Positions 33,576 through 41,914 of a stretch of DNA of 64,000 bases are shown piece after piece. This DNA comes from Micromonospora profundi (lineage in GTDB: Bacteria > Actinomycetota > Actinomycetes > Mycobacteriales > Micromonosporaceae), in the NCBI RefSeq assembly GCF_011927785.1, contig NZ_JAATJK010000001.1:4745001-4809000 (forward strand). The letters run 5' to 3'. Both the position numbers and the translations under genes were made by a program. The notes below the pieces were generated by a model that was not told the DNA's origin, ran no database searches, and saw only the letters and a list, made by a program, of their open reading frames with translations. The first letter of the stretch is position 1. Every line of letters begins with the position of its first letter.

Positions 33576-35240
33576 CTAACGGATGGGCACGGTGGCGGTC
33601 ACCGTGGCCTGGTCGATGTCGGACGTACGGACGGTGATCTTCAGTTGCCAGTCGCCGGCGGCCGGCATGTTGATGTCGCCGTAGGCGTGGTTGTCCGTCA
33701 GCGGCAGCAGCGGGACCTCGATCGGCTCGACGCCCGCCGAAGGCAGCGCCGCGGTCGCCCGCCACTCCACAACCGGCTGCGGACGGTTGTCCTTGGTGTA
33801 CGCGTACAGGTGCATCGAGTTGTTGCCCCGCTCGGCCGGGTCCAGCTCGACCTGGAGGGTGAACAGCGAGCTGGACAGCGTGGCCGTGAAGAACCCGGCC
33901 TGGGTGCCGGACGGCTCGGCGACGGCAGTACGGGCGGGCGTGGTCTGCACAAGGGTCGCCGACAGGCCCAGCACCACGACCGTCACTACCAGCTCCACCA
34001 GGACGGCCCGACGCACCGGCACCGGTCGCTGCGCCGCCGTGCGTCGGCGCACCAACTGCCGGGAGTACGCGGCCACGGCGATCACCACAGCGAACAGCCC
34101 GACCTTGGCCAGCAGCAGCCGCCCGTACGTGGTGGCGAACAGGGCCTCCAGGTTGCCGACCTCGATCAGCGCCTGGACGATGCCGCCCAGCAGCAGCGCC
34201 GAAACGGCGAGCGCCGCCCAGCGCGACCAGATCGGCAGGATTGCGCCCAACTCCCGCTCGTCGGCCTGCCGCAGCAGGAAGACGACGAGCATCAGCAGGC
34301 CGCCCAGCCAGACCGCCATGCTGCCCAGGTGCACAGCGTCGACCACCACGGAGACCGCCGGCGCCGGTGAGGCCGCCGCGTGCCCGGCCAGCGGCCAGGT
34401 CAACAGGGCTGCCCCGCCCAGCACCGCCAGGATGATCGCATCGGCCCGGCCGACCGGTCGGGCCAGCAGCGGCCGCAGCAGGAACGCCGACGCCGCGAGC
34501 AGACCGAGCCGCACCAGGTGAGCGGCACCGAATGTGCTGCCCAACACACTGGAGAACCCCTCACCGGTCACCTCGAACAGCCCACCGCCAGCGGTGTAGG
34601 GCACCTGCAACCACAGGTCGGCGACGGTGGCCACGGCGACCAGACCGAGACCGGTCCACGCCAGCCGCGACGGCCCCCGCCGGGACAGCCGGCTCGGCCA
34701 CAGCGCGGCGAGCACCAGCACCGGCCCGACCAGCAGCACCAGACCGGCGTAGCCGAGGAACCGGGCCACCTTCACGGCGGTGCTCACCACCGGGTCGGCG
34801 CGGCTGTCGTCCCCGGCGTCGACAGGCGCCGCCGACGGCGCGCCCACCGAGTAGGTGAAGGCGCCGGAGACCGGGTGGCTGTCGGCGGAGATCACCCGGA
34901 AACTCACCAGGTAGGTGCCGCGCTCACCGCTCGGGTCCACCGGGATCGTCACCACACCGCCGTCGAAGGACGGCTCACCCCTGTCGGCCCGGGAGCCGTC
35001 CGGCGCGACGACCCGGATCTTGCCGGGAACCTTGCGGACCGCCTCGCTGAACGTGAGCACCACCTCGGCCGGCCCGCTGGGCACCACCGACGAGGCGGCC
35101 GGGCTGGTGCGGGACAGCACCGCGTGGGCGCTGGCCGGACTGGCGGGCACGATCAACAGGGTGACGACGGTGACCAGGAGGCCGGCGGCGGCAGTCAGCC
35201 GGGCGATCCAGCGGCGGGGGGCGACAGTCATGACGGTCAT
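33576..35240 (-). CDS. CopC-CopD fusion copper-resistance/uptake protein (YcnJ-like)
   Basis: A 554-residue membrane protein. A signal peptide precedes the CopC cupredoxin-like domain, which begins HAVLSRTSPAASSVVP with a copper-binding N-terminal His. About eight CopD membrane segments follow (residues 160-420), with conserved His in WPLAGHAAA and DAVHLGSMAVWLGG. A C-terminal extracytoplasmic domain holds YAYTKDNRPQPVVEW. The protein probably moves copper across the membrane together with the YcnI-like product. I start at the ATG before TVMTVAPRR; another ATG three codons later is possible. Confidence 0.9.
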   Translation of the reverse strand: MTVMTVAPRRWIARLTAAAGLLVTVVTLLIVPASPASAHAVLSRTSPAASSVVPSGPAEVVLTFSEAVRKVPGKIRVVAPDGSRADRGEPSFDGGVVTIPVDPSGERGTYLVSFRVISADSHPVSGAFTYSVGAPSAAPVDAGDDSRADPVVSTAVKVARFLGYAGLVLLVGPVLVLAALWPSRLSRRGPSRLAWTGLGLVAVATVADLWLQVPYTAGGGLFEVTGEGFSSVLGSTFGAAHLVRLGLLAASAFLLRPLLARPVGRADAIILAVLGGAALLTWPLAGHAAASPAPAVSVVVDAVHLGSMAVWLGGLLMLVVFLLRQADERELGAILPIWSRWAALAVSALLLGGIVQALIEVGNLEALFATTYGRLLLAKVGLFAVVIAVAAYSRQLVRRRTAAQRPVPVRRAVLVELVVTVVVLGLSATLVQTTPARTAVAEPSGTQAGFFTATLSSSLFTLQVELDPAERGNNSMHLYAYTKDNRPQPVVEWRATAALPSAGVEPIEVPLLPLTDNHAYGDINMPAAGDWQLKITVRTSDIDQATVTATVPIR

Positions 35241-35442
35241 GGTCGCCGACGGACCGGGTGATCGGCGACCCGAGGCAGGCAGGTGGCTCAACTGTGCTCA
35301 GCCACCAGCGCCGCGCGTACGGAATCGCGTGTCATGCGCAGGTAGTCGGCGTCCGGAGGGAAAAAGTTCCCGACGTGTCGCAGACCATCCATGGGTCGAA
35401 GGACCCTGGCACTACGCCGGGTGCCGCGTAACCTGGTTTGTC

Positions 35443-36021
35443 GTGAGCCCCGTCGCGCGTGACTTCGGTGTCGGTCCGGCCGGTGACGTCGTCCGGGACG
35501 AGGCCACCGAGTGGGCGCTGACCGCCCGCCACGGCGACCCGGCGGCCCAGGCCGCGTTCGTCCGGCTGACCCAGGCCGAGGTCTGGCGCTTCGCCGCCGC
35601 CCTGGTGAGCCCGGACAGCGCCGACGACCTCACCCAGGAGACGTACCTGCGGGCATTCCGGGCCCTGCCGGCGTTCGAGGGTCGCTCCACCGCCCGCACC
35701 TGGCTGCTCGGCATCGCCCGGCGGGCCTGCGCCGACCACCTCCGCACCGTCGTCCGCCGCCGCCGGCTCGACGAACGCCTGGCCGGCAACGCGCACACCG
35801 ACCACCCGCATCCGGACCCGGCCGGGCAACTCGGGGCCACCGACCTCGTGCGCCGGTTGAGCCCCGAGCGACGCGCGGCGTTCGTGCTCACCCAACTGCA
35901 CGGCCTGTCGTACGCCGAGGCCGCCGCCGTCGAAGGTGTGCCAGTGGGCACCATCCGCTCCCGGGTCGCCCGGGCCCGAGACGAACTCGTCCAGGCGGTC
36001 GGCGACGCCCTCGCCGGCTGA
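35443..36021 (+). CDS. ECF RNA polymerase sigma factor
   Basis: A 192-residue sigma factor with region 2 (DDLTQETYLRAFRALPAFEGRSTARTWL) and region 4 (RRAAFVLTQLHGLSYAEAAAVEGVPVGTIRSRVARAR). ECF sigma factors answer envelope or redox stress. It starts at a GTG 203 bp from the divergent copCD operon. No adjacent anti-sigma factor gene is evident. The gene downstream encodes a MauE-like membrane protein after 31 bp, so the four genes to 38362 probably form one operon linked to thiol redox and copper handling. Confidence 0.9.
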   Translation: MSPVARDFGVGPAGDVVRDEATEWALTARHGDPAAQAAFVRLTQAEVWRFAAALVSPDSADDLTQETYLRAFRALPAFEGRSTARTWLLGIARRACADHLRTVVRRRRLDERLAGNAHTDHPHPDPAGQLGATDLVRRLSPERRAAFVLTQLHGLSYAEAAAVEGVPVGTIRSRVARARDELVQAVGDALAG

Positions 36022-36052
36022 GCCGGAACTTCCGGCGGAGACGGAACGACAA

Positions 36053-36580
36053 ATGACCGTGACAGCACCCACCACCACCCCGGCCGACCGCTGGTCACTC
36101 GTGCGGCAGTGGCTCGGCCTCGCGGTCCGGCTCGGCCTCGCCGCAGTCTGGTTGGTGGCCGGCGCGTCGAAGGTCGGCGACCTGGCCGCCTCCGGCCGGG
36201 CCGTGAACGCCTACCAGGTGATGCCGTACGACGTGGCGACAGTGATCGGCGCCGCACTGCCCTTCGTCGAGCTGGCCCTGGGCGTGCTGCTGCTGCTCGG
36301 GCTGGCCACCCGGCTCAGCGCGACGATCTCCGCCGTGCTGCTGCTGGTCTTCATCGCGGGCATCGCGTCGGCGTGGTCGCGGGGTCTGGCCATCGACTGC
36401 GGCTGCTTCGGCAGCGGTGGGCAGCTCGCCGAGGGACAGGCACCCAGTTACCTCCCGGAGATCCTGCGGGACCTGGGATTCTTGGTACTGGCCGGATTTC
36501 TGCTGATCTGGCCGCGTACGCCCGTCTCGGTGGACGGGTGGCTGTCCGCCGAACCGGCCGTGGAGGACGAGGATGAGTAG
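36053..36580 (+). CDS. MauE/DoxX-like membrane protein
   Basis: A 175-residue protein with four membrane segments and CGCF (IDCGCFGSGG) after the third, typical of MauE-like proteins that pass electrons to periplasmic thiol proteins. The next gene, for a DsbA-like oxidoreductase, starts within its last codons. This suggests a membrane electron-transfer pair that keeps a thioredoxin-fold protein in the right redox state. Confidence 0.85.
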   Translation: MTVTAPTTTPADRWSLVRQWLGLAVRLGLAAVWLVAGASKVGDLAASGRAVNAYQVMPYDVATVIGAALPFVELALGVLLLLGLATRLSATISAVLLLVFIAGIASAWSRGLAIDCGCFGSGGQLAEGQAPSYLPEILRDLGFLVLAGFLLIWPRTPVSVDGWLSAEPAVEDEDE

Positions 36581-37289
36581 TCGCAAGGGGCAGCGGGACG
36601 CGGCCCGTGTGGTCCGCCAGCAACTGGCCCGTGAGCGTCGACGTCGCCGCACCATCTGGGTCTCCGCCGCCGCCGTCGCGGTGCTGATCATCGCCGGCCT
36701 GATCGGCTGGGCAGCCTGGTCCAGCCAACGGTCCGACGACTTCACCACCCCGCCCGGCGCCAACGCCGACGGCACCGGCATCGTCACCGGCGGCGGCCCG
36801 GTGACCATCGACGTCTACGAGGACTTCCTCTGCCCGGCCTGCAACCAGTTCGAGCAGACCAGCGGGCCCACCCTGGAACAGTTGGCCGCCGAGAACAAGG
36901 CGAAGGTGGTCTACCACCCCGTCGCCTACCTCAACCGCTTCTCCACCACCGCGTACTCCACCCGCTCGTCGGCCGCCTCCGGCTGCGCCGCCGCCGGCGG
37001 CAAGTTCCACGAGTACGCCAAGGCGCTCTACGCCAAGCAGCCAGCGGAGGGCGGCGCCGGGCTCAGCGACGACGAACTGATCGACATCGGCACCTCCGTG
37101 GGCCTCGACCGGGCCTCGTTCGGCGACTGCGTCAAGGAGGGCACGTACAAGACGTGGACCGAGCACGTCACCGAGGAGGCCAGCCGCGACAACATCACCA
37201 GCACACCGACCATCCTGATCAACGGCCAGCCGCTCGCCGACCGCAGCCCGCAGGGCCTCACCGCAGCCGTGGCGGCGGCCGGCAAGTGA
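36573..37289 (+). CDS. membrane-anchored DsbA-like thiol oxidoreductase
   Basis: A 238-residue protein: basic N-terminus, one membrane anchor (about 28-50) and a DsbA-type thioredoxin fold with active site CPAC (Cys87, Cys90) in YEDFLCPACNQFE. A cis-Pro loop appears as STPTILING. Two further Cys (SGCAAAGG, FGDCVKEG) may form a structural disulfide. It acts outside the membrane on protein disulfides. It overlaps the mauE-like gene and is followed by a GTGA overlap with the next gene. Confidence 0.9.
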   Translation: MSSRKGQRDAARVVRQQLARERRRRRTIWVSAAAVAVLIIAGLIGWAAWSSQRSDDFTTPPGANADGTGIVTGGGPVTIDVYEDFLCPACNQFEQTSGPTLEQLAAENKAKVVYHPVAYLNRFSTTAYSTRSSAASGCAAAGGKFHEYAKALYAKQPAEGGAGLSDDELIDIGTSVGLDRASFGDCVKEGTYKTWTEHVTEEASRDNITSTPTILINGQPLADRSPQGLTAAVAAAGK

Positions 37290-38362
37290 TCCGTACCCTG
37301 CTGGCCCGCGCCGGCCTGGTCGCCACCGCCGCCTGCGCAGTGACCTTGCTGACGGCGGCGCCCGCCGCCGCGCACGGCGCGGACGCCCCGGACGGCAGCG
37401 ACTACCGCACCCGCGTCACAGACGTCACGCCTGCCCGGCCCGGCCTGGAGGTACGGGTCATCGAGGCGGGCGCCCGACTGGAGCTGACAAACCGCACCGG
37501 CCGCCCGATCGAGGTGATCGGCTACTCCGGTGAGCCGTACCTGCGGGTCGGCCCCGACGGCGTCTACGAGAACACCCGCTCCCCCGCCACGTACCTCAAC
37601 CGCACCCTCGCCGGGGACACCACCCTTCCCGCAGACGCGGACCCGGCCGCCCCGCCGTCCTGGCGCCGCGTCGACGGCGGCAGCACAGTGCGCTGGCACG
37701 ACCAGCGGGCGCTCTGGCAGGAGTCGGCACCACCGGCCGCCGTACGCGCCGCGCCCGACCGCGAGCACCGCGTCCGGGACTGGACGATCCCGCTACGCGA
37801 CGGCGCCGAGCCGGCGCGGATCAGCGGCACGCTGGACTGGGTGCCGCCGCCGGACGCGTACACCTGGTGGACGGTGACGATCGTGGGGGCGCTCGCGGTG
37901 GGGGCGCTCGGCCTGCTCGCCGCCGCCGCGCCGGCCGGCACGCGGGCTCTTGCCGCGCTGGGCGTGCTGCTGATCGTCGGCGGCACCGTCGCCGTGGTCT
38001 ACCCGGTGGGGCGAGAACTGGACGCCGGCGCCCAGGGCGTGGGTGGCGTGCTCCTCGGGCTGCTGGGCGGGCAGTTGTGGTCGCTGCTCACCGGCCTCGG
38101 CGCGCTCGCCGCAGGCGCGTACGCGCTGGCCCGCCGCCCGGCCGCCGACTTCGCGGTGGCGCTTGCCGGAGCCTGCCTGGCCCTCTTTGCCGGGGTGGGC
38201 AACGCAGCGGTGTTCGCCCGGTCCGTCGCCCCGGTGCCCTGGCCGCCCGAGATCGCTCGCGTGCTGGTGGCAGTCGTGCTGGTCACAGGAGCCGGCGCGA
38301 CCGCCGCCGGCGTCCTCCGCCTACACGCAGCCTCCCGGACCCCAACCCCAACCCGCACCTAG
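37286..38362 (+). CDS. exported multi-pass membrane protein of unknown function
   Basis: A 358-residue protein. A signal peptide ends near AAPAAAH, followed by an extracytoplasmic domain to about residue 190 (GARLELTNRTGRPIEVIGYSGEPYLRVGPDGVYEN) and five or so membrane segments. I know this arrangement beside copper or YcnI-type genes but cannot name the family. The GTG start overlaps the DsbA-like stop (GTGA). The mature N-terminus keeps a His after the signal peptide, which could bind metal; this is speculation. Confidence 0.75.
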   Translation: MIRTLLARAGLVATAACAVTLLTAAPAAAHGADAPDGSDYRTRVTDVTPARPGLEVRVIEAGARLELTNRTGRPIEVIGYSGEPYLRVGPDGVYENTRSPATYLNRTLAGDTTLPADADPAAPPSWRRVDGGSTVRWHDQRALWQESAPPAAVRAAPDREHRVRDWTIPLRDGAEPARISGTLDWVPPPDAYTWWTVTIVGALAVGALGLLAAAAPAGTRALAALGVLLIVGGTVAVVYPVGRELDAGAQGVGGVLLGLLGGQLWSLLTGLGALAAGAYALARRPAADFAVALAGACLALFAGVGNAAVFARSVAPVPWPPEIARVLVAVVLVTGAGATAAGVLRLHAASRTPTPTRT

Positions 38363-38410
38363 CGCCACGCCCGGCACCGCCCCGCCCGTGCCGCCCCCGC
38401 ACCTCACCGC

Positions 38411-38487
38411 CCCGCGATCTTGCAGTTGCTGCCGCCGCATTCGCCGCGAAAGCCTCATACCGGCGACACAGAGTGCAAGATCGCGGG
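38411..38487. repeat. 77-bp element with perfect 14-bp inverted ends (CCCGCGATCTTGCA)
   Basis: CCCGCGATCTTGCA at 38411-38424 is mirrored exactly at 38474-38487. It lies between convergent genes. The inner 49 bases contain further GCCGC/GCGGC complementarity. It looks like a REP- or MITE-type element; I see no second copy in the window. Confidence 0.6.
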
Positions 38488-38529
38488 AGCGGGGTGGGGC
38501 GCGGGCGTGAGGGGTGGGAGTGAGGGGCG

Positions 38530-39294
38530 CTAGGGGCGCGGGGTGGGGGTGAAGCCGTGGGGGAGTTCCAGGCGGTGGCGGGCCAGCAGGGCCGGGTCGG
38601 TCAGCAGGTCCACGGTTGGGGCGTCGGCGACTATCCGGCCACCGTCCAGGATCACCGAGCGTTCGCACAGTTCCGCCGCGTAGGGCAGGTCGTGGGTGAC
38701 CATCAGCAGGGTCACCGGGAGGCCCCGCAGGATCTCGGCCAGTTCCCGCCGGGCGGCCGGATCCAGGTTCGACGACGGCTCATCCAGCACCAGGATCTCC
38801 GGGTGCATGGCGAGCACTGTCGCCACCGCCACACGGCGGCGCTGCCCGAACGACAGGTGCTGCGGCGTCCGGTCCCGGTGCTCGCTCATCCCGACGGCCG
38901 CGAGCGCCTCGTCCACCCGGGCTGTCAACTCAGCCCCGCGCAGGCCCAGATTGGCCGGCCCGAACGCCACATCCTCCGCCACCGTCGGCAGGAAGAGCTG
39001 GTCGTCCGGGTCCTGGAAGACGATGCCCACCCGGCGGCGCACCTCGGACAGGGTGGCCCGGTCCGGAGTGACGGTCAGCCCGCCGACGCTCACGCTGCCC
39101 TGCGTCGGGGTGAGGATGCCGTTGAGGTGCAGCACCAACGTCGTCTTGCCGGCGCCGTTGGGTCCCAACAGCGCCACCCGATCGCCGCGCGGCACAGTCA
39201 GGTCCACGCCGTGCAGGGCCACATGCCCATCCGGGTACGCGTACCGGACGCCACGAACGTCCAGCGAGACAGCGGTCTGCACGACTCCGATCAT
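38530..39294 (-). CDS. cbiO: ECF-type nickel/cobalt ABC transporter ATPase (CbiO/NikO)
   Basis: A 254-residue ABC ATPase: Walker A GPNGAGKTT, Q-loop FQDPDDQLF, signature LSFGQRRR, Walker B ILVLDEPSSNLDP and His switch MVTHD. The FQDPDDQLF form is typical of the energy-coupling-factor ATPases. Its ATG overlaps the cbiQ stop (ATGA). It is the last gene of a cbiMNQO operon and powers metal uptake at the cytoplasmic face. Confidence 0.93.
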   Translation of the reverse strand: MIGVVQTAVSLDVRGVRYAYPDGHVALHGVDLTVPRGDRVALLGPNGAGKTTLVLHLNGILTPTQGSVSVGGLTVTPDRATLSEVRRRVGIVFQDPDDQLFLPTVAEDVAFGPANLGLRGAELTARVDEALAAVGMSEHRDRTPQHLSFGQRRRVAVATVLAMHPEILVLDEPSSNLDPAARRELAEILRGLPVTLLMVTHDLPYAAELCERSVILDGGRIVADAPTVDLLTDPALLARHRLELPHGFTPTPRP

Positions 39295-40061
39295 GTCAGC
39301 ACGACGGCGGCGGCGGCGATGGAGGCCGCCACCACCGGCACCGTCGCCGCGACAAGCCACTGGCCGGCGGTCGCCGCACCCTCGCCCTGCCACACGGCGG
39401 GCATCCGCCCCGTGTACCCCCGGGACAGCATCGCCAGGTAGACCCGCTCACCACGTTCGAACGCGCGCAGGAACAACGCCCCGATCCCGGCGGCGAACCC
39501 GCGCAACTGCCACAGGAAACGTGGGTCGTCACCCCGCGAGATGCGGGCCACCCGCATCCGCCGCGCCTCACCGACGAGCACGTCCAGGTAGCGCAGCATG
39601 AACGTGGCGATCTGCGTGAGCACCTGCGGACAGTGCAGCCGGTCCAACCCGACGATCAGGTCCCGGGTGGTGGTGGTCGCGGCCAGCAACAGCGAGACGA
39701 GGACACCCAAGGTGCCCTTGGCCAGGATGTTCCACGCCCCGTACAGCCCGTCCTCGGACAACCGCAGCCCCAGCACCTCGACCCGCTCGCCGGCACCGAG
39801 GAACGGCAGCGCCACGGCGAACAGCACGAACGGCAACTCGATCAACGCCCGGCTGAGCAGCCAGCCCGGACCCACCCGGGCCAGCGCCGCCACCACCACT
39901 ACCAGCAGGGCGTACGCGCCGAACGCCCAGAACGCCTCGCGTGGGGTGGCCACAACGGCGATCGTGAAGACCACCATCGCCGCGATCTTGACCTCGGGCG
40001 GGAGCCGGTGCACAGGCGAGTCCGACTCGCGGTACAGCACGTGCCCGTGACCGGCGCCCAT
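39291..40061 (-). CDS. cbiQ: nickel/cobalt ECF transporter T component (CbiQ/NikQ)
   Basis: A 256-residue membrane protein with five or six segments and the coupling-helix signature GEARRMRVARISRG, plus a second Ala-Arg-Gly motif MLSRGYTGRMP. CbiQ connects the substrate-binding CbiM/CbiN to the CbiO ATPase. It overlaps cbiO by ATGA and lies 15 bp after cbiN. Confidence 0.92.
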   Translation of the reverse strand: MGAGHGHVLYRESDSPVHRLPPEVKIAAMVVFTIAVVATPREAFWAFGAYALLVVVVAALARVGPGWLLSRALIELPFVLFAVALPFLGAGERVEVLGLRLSEDGLYGAWNILAKGTLGVLVSLLLAATTTTRDLIVGLDRLHCPQVLTQIATFMLRYLDVLVGEARRMRVARISRGDDPRFLWQLRGFAAGIGALFLRAFERGERVYLAMLSRGYTGRMPAVWQGEGAATAGQWLVAATVPVVAASIAAAAVVLT

Positions 40062-40076
40062 CCGCGTACCCCCTGA

Positions 40077-40529
40077 TCAGCCGGCGGTGCCGGCGCGCTG
40101 CCGACCGTCGTCGGCTGCCGCGTCGTCTGTAGCCGACGCCGCGCCGGTGGCCGGCGTGGTGCCCGCAGCCGGCGTGTGGCCCGCGGGCTGCGCGGTGCCC
40201 CGGCGGCGCAGCAGCCAGAAGCCACCAGCGCCGATCGCGAACGTCACAAGCACCCCGAGCACCCCGGACAGGCCCGTCGAGACGAAGCTGTTCTCCACGC
40301 CCCGCACGCCGTAGTCGGCGAACGGGCTGTCGCCAAGCTCGTGGTCCCGGGCCTGCTGCGCCGGGCAGCTGCCGCCGACGATGTTGTCGTCGGCGTCGAC
40401 GGTGCAGCCCTTGAGCAGGGAGGAGTCCAACCCGTCCGGATGCGACGAGGCGTAGTTGCTCACGACCCCGGCCAACAGCAGGGCGACCAGCAGGCCGCCG
40501 GCCAGAAACGCCCAAGTTCGGTTCTTCAT
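40077..40529 (-). CDS. cbiN: nickel/cobalt transporter accessory protein (CbiN/PDGLE domain)
   Basis: A 150-residue protein with an N-terminal membrane segment and the PDGLDSS form of the PDGLE motif, an extracytoplasmic loop holding two Cys, a second membrane segment and a Thr/Ala/Pro-rich cytoplasmic tail of about 40 residues. CbiN helps load metal onto CbiM. The start overlaps the cbiM stop (ATGA). Confidence 0.88.
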   Translation of the reverse strand: MKNRTWAFLAGGLLVALLLAGVVSNYASSHPDGLDSSLLKGCTVDADDNIVGGSCPAQQARDHELGDSPFADYGVRGVENSFVSTGLSGVLGVLVTFAIGAGGFWLLRRRGTAQPAGHTPAAGTTPATGAASATDDAAADDGRQRAGTAG

Positions 40530-41242
40530 CGAACACCTCCGACGACCGGGACGGTGGGGGCGACGGGGGTGCGCAACGAGCGCAGCGCGTAGACCAGGTC
40601 GGGCCGCACCTTCGCCACTGTCAGCACGGTGGTCGCGGTGATCAGGCCCTCGCCGATGCCGATCAGCAGGTGGACGCCGGCCATCGTGCCGGCCAGGCCG
40701 GCGAGGTTGCCGCCCAGATCGGTGGTGCCGCCCAGCCAGTACTGGAGGACGAAGCCCTGCGACGCCACCACCACGCTGACGAGCGCCGCGACGAACGCCG
40801 TCACGGCAAGGCCGGCGCGCGTCCGCGGCAGCACCCGCAGCAGCACCGAGATCAGCAGGTACGCCGCGGCGGTGCCGAGCAGCGCCATGTTCGTGATGTT
40901 GAGGCCGAGCATCGCCACGCCGCCGTCACCGAAGATCAATGCCTGTACGACGAGTACCACCGCCACACAGAGCGCACCGACCCACGGCCCGACAAGCATC
41001 GCGGCGAGCGCGCCACCGAGCAGGTGACCACTCACCCCGGCCGTGAAGATCGGAAAGTTGAGCATCTGCACGGCGAAGATGAACGCCGCCACCAGGCCCG
41101 CCATCGGGGCGAGCCGGTCGTCCAGATCCCGCCGACCGCGCAGGACGCAGACGGTGAGCGCGCCGAGCGCCAGCGCCGCGAAGATCGCTGCCACCGGACC
41201 GTCGATGATCCCGTTCGAGATGTGCATCGCCAGTGTTTCCAC
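40526..41242 (-). CDS. cbiM: nickel/cobalt ECF transporter substrate-binding component (CbiM/NikM)
   Basis: A 238-residue membrane protein. The family N-terminus MHISNGIIDG (usual MHIPDG) supplies the metal site through its His, which threads back into the protein. The GTG used here follows GGGAGG; an ATG five codons later would place that His at position 2, as in characterised CbiM and NikM proteins, and is equally plausible. It is first in the cbiMNQO operon, and an inverted repeat resembling a Nur box lies 68 bp upstream, favouring nickel as the metal. Confidence 0.92.
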   Translation of the reverse strand: METLAMHISNGIIDGPVAAIFAALALGALTVCVLRGRRDLDDRLAPMAGLVAAFIFAVQMLNFPIFTAGVSGHLLGGALAAMLVGPWVGALCVAVVLVVQALIFGDGGVAMLGLNITNMALLGTAAAYLLISVLLRVLPRTRAGLAVTAFVAALVSVVVASQGFVLQYWLGGTTDLGGNLAGLAGTMAGVHLLIGIGEGLITATTVLTVAKVRPDLVYALRSLRTPVAPTVPVVGGVR

Positions 41243-41309
41243 GCGACCTCCCACGCGTCAGCGGGCCCGATCCGGGCCGGCGTAGGTCAGCCTATTTCCC
41301 GGGACTTGC

Positions 41310-41330
41310 TGTTGCCATAGTTTGGCAACA
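41310..41330. promoter_or_regulatory. putative nickel-responsive (Nur-type) operator
   Basis: TGTTGCCA-TAGTT-TGGCAACA, a perfect 8-bp inverted repeat with a 5-bp spacer, in the gap between cbiM and the peroxiredoxin gene. The TTGC-N-GCAA layout matches the Nur (Fur-family nickel regulator) box known upstream of Streptomyces nickel-uptake genes. Binding is inferred. Confidence 0.6.
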
Positions 41331-41407
41331 ATGGATGGCCCTCATCACCATCAGCGCCCGCGAGGCGGTGCTGACAACGACGCATCTCCCGGCGGTAGGG
41401 TCAGGCC

Positions 41408-41884
41408 ATGACCGCGCCCGACCGCCTCTCCCCCGGTGACCCCGCGCCCGAGTTCACCCTCCCCACCGACACCGGCGACCAGCTCTCCCTTGCCGAGCTG
41501 CGCGGCCGCAATGTGGTCCTGTACGCCTACCCGGCCGCCATGACCCCCGGCTGCACCAAGCAGGCCTGCGACTTCCGCGATTCACTCGCCTCCCTCCAGG
41601 CCGCCGGCTACGAGGTGGTCGGCATCTCCCCCGACAAGCCGGCGAAGCTCGCGAAGTTCCGCGAGCGCGACGCCATCACCTTCCCGCTCGTGTCGGACGA
41701 GGACAAGGCAGTGCTCACCGCGTACGGGGCGTACGGCGAGAAGCAGCTGTACGGCAAGACCGTGACCGGGGTGATCCGCTCGACCTTCGTCATCGACGCC
41801 GACGGCAAGATCGAACGCGCGCTCTACAACGTCAAGGCCACCGGGCACGTCGCCAAGCTGCGCCGCGACCTCGGCCTGGACTGA
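41408..41884 (+). CDS. bcp: thiol peroxidase of the BCP/PrxQ family
   Basis: A 158-residue peroxiredoxin. The peroxidatic Cys49 is in MTPGCTKQACDF with the resolving Cys54 five residues on, the atypical 2-Cys PrxQ layout. It reduces peroxides in the cytosol using thioredoxin. Length and GISPDKPAKLAKF match the family. It is divergent from cbiM, and the Nur-like operator lies between them. Confidence 0.95.
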   Translation: MTAPDRLSPGDPAPEFTLPTDTGDQLSLAELRGRNVVLYAYPAAMTPGCTKQACDFRDSLASLQAAGYEVVGISPDKPAKLAKFRERDAITFPLVSDEDKAVLTAYGAYGEKQLYGKTVTGVIRSTFVIDADGKIERALYNVKATGHVAKLRRDLGLD

Positions 41885-41914
41885 CCTGTCACACCGGGCC
41901 GCTACCGTGCGTCA

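Noticed and set aside
38411..38487. CRISPR or tandem repeat array
   Set aside because: Only two inverted copies exist, with no regular spacers; no CRISPR-like array was seen anywhere in the window.
41243..41407. Cobalamin riboswitch upstream of cbiM
   Set aside because: No B12-box or adenosylcobalamin aptamer-like sequence is visible and the space is too short; a protein operator explains the palindrome better.
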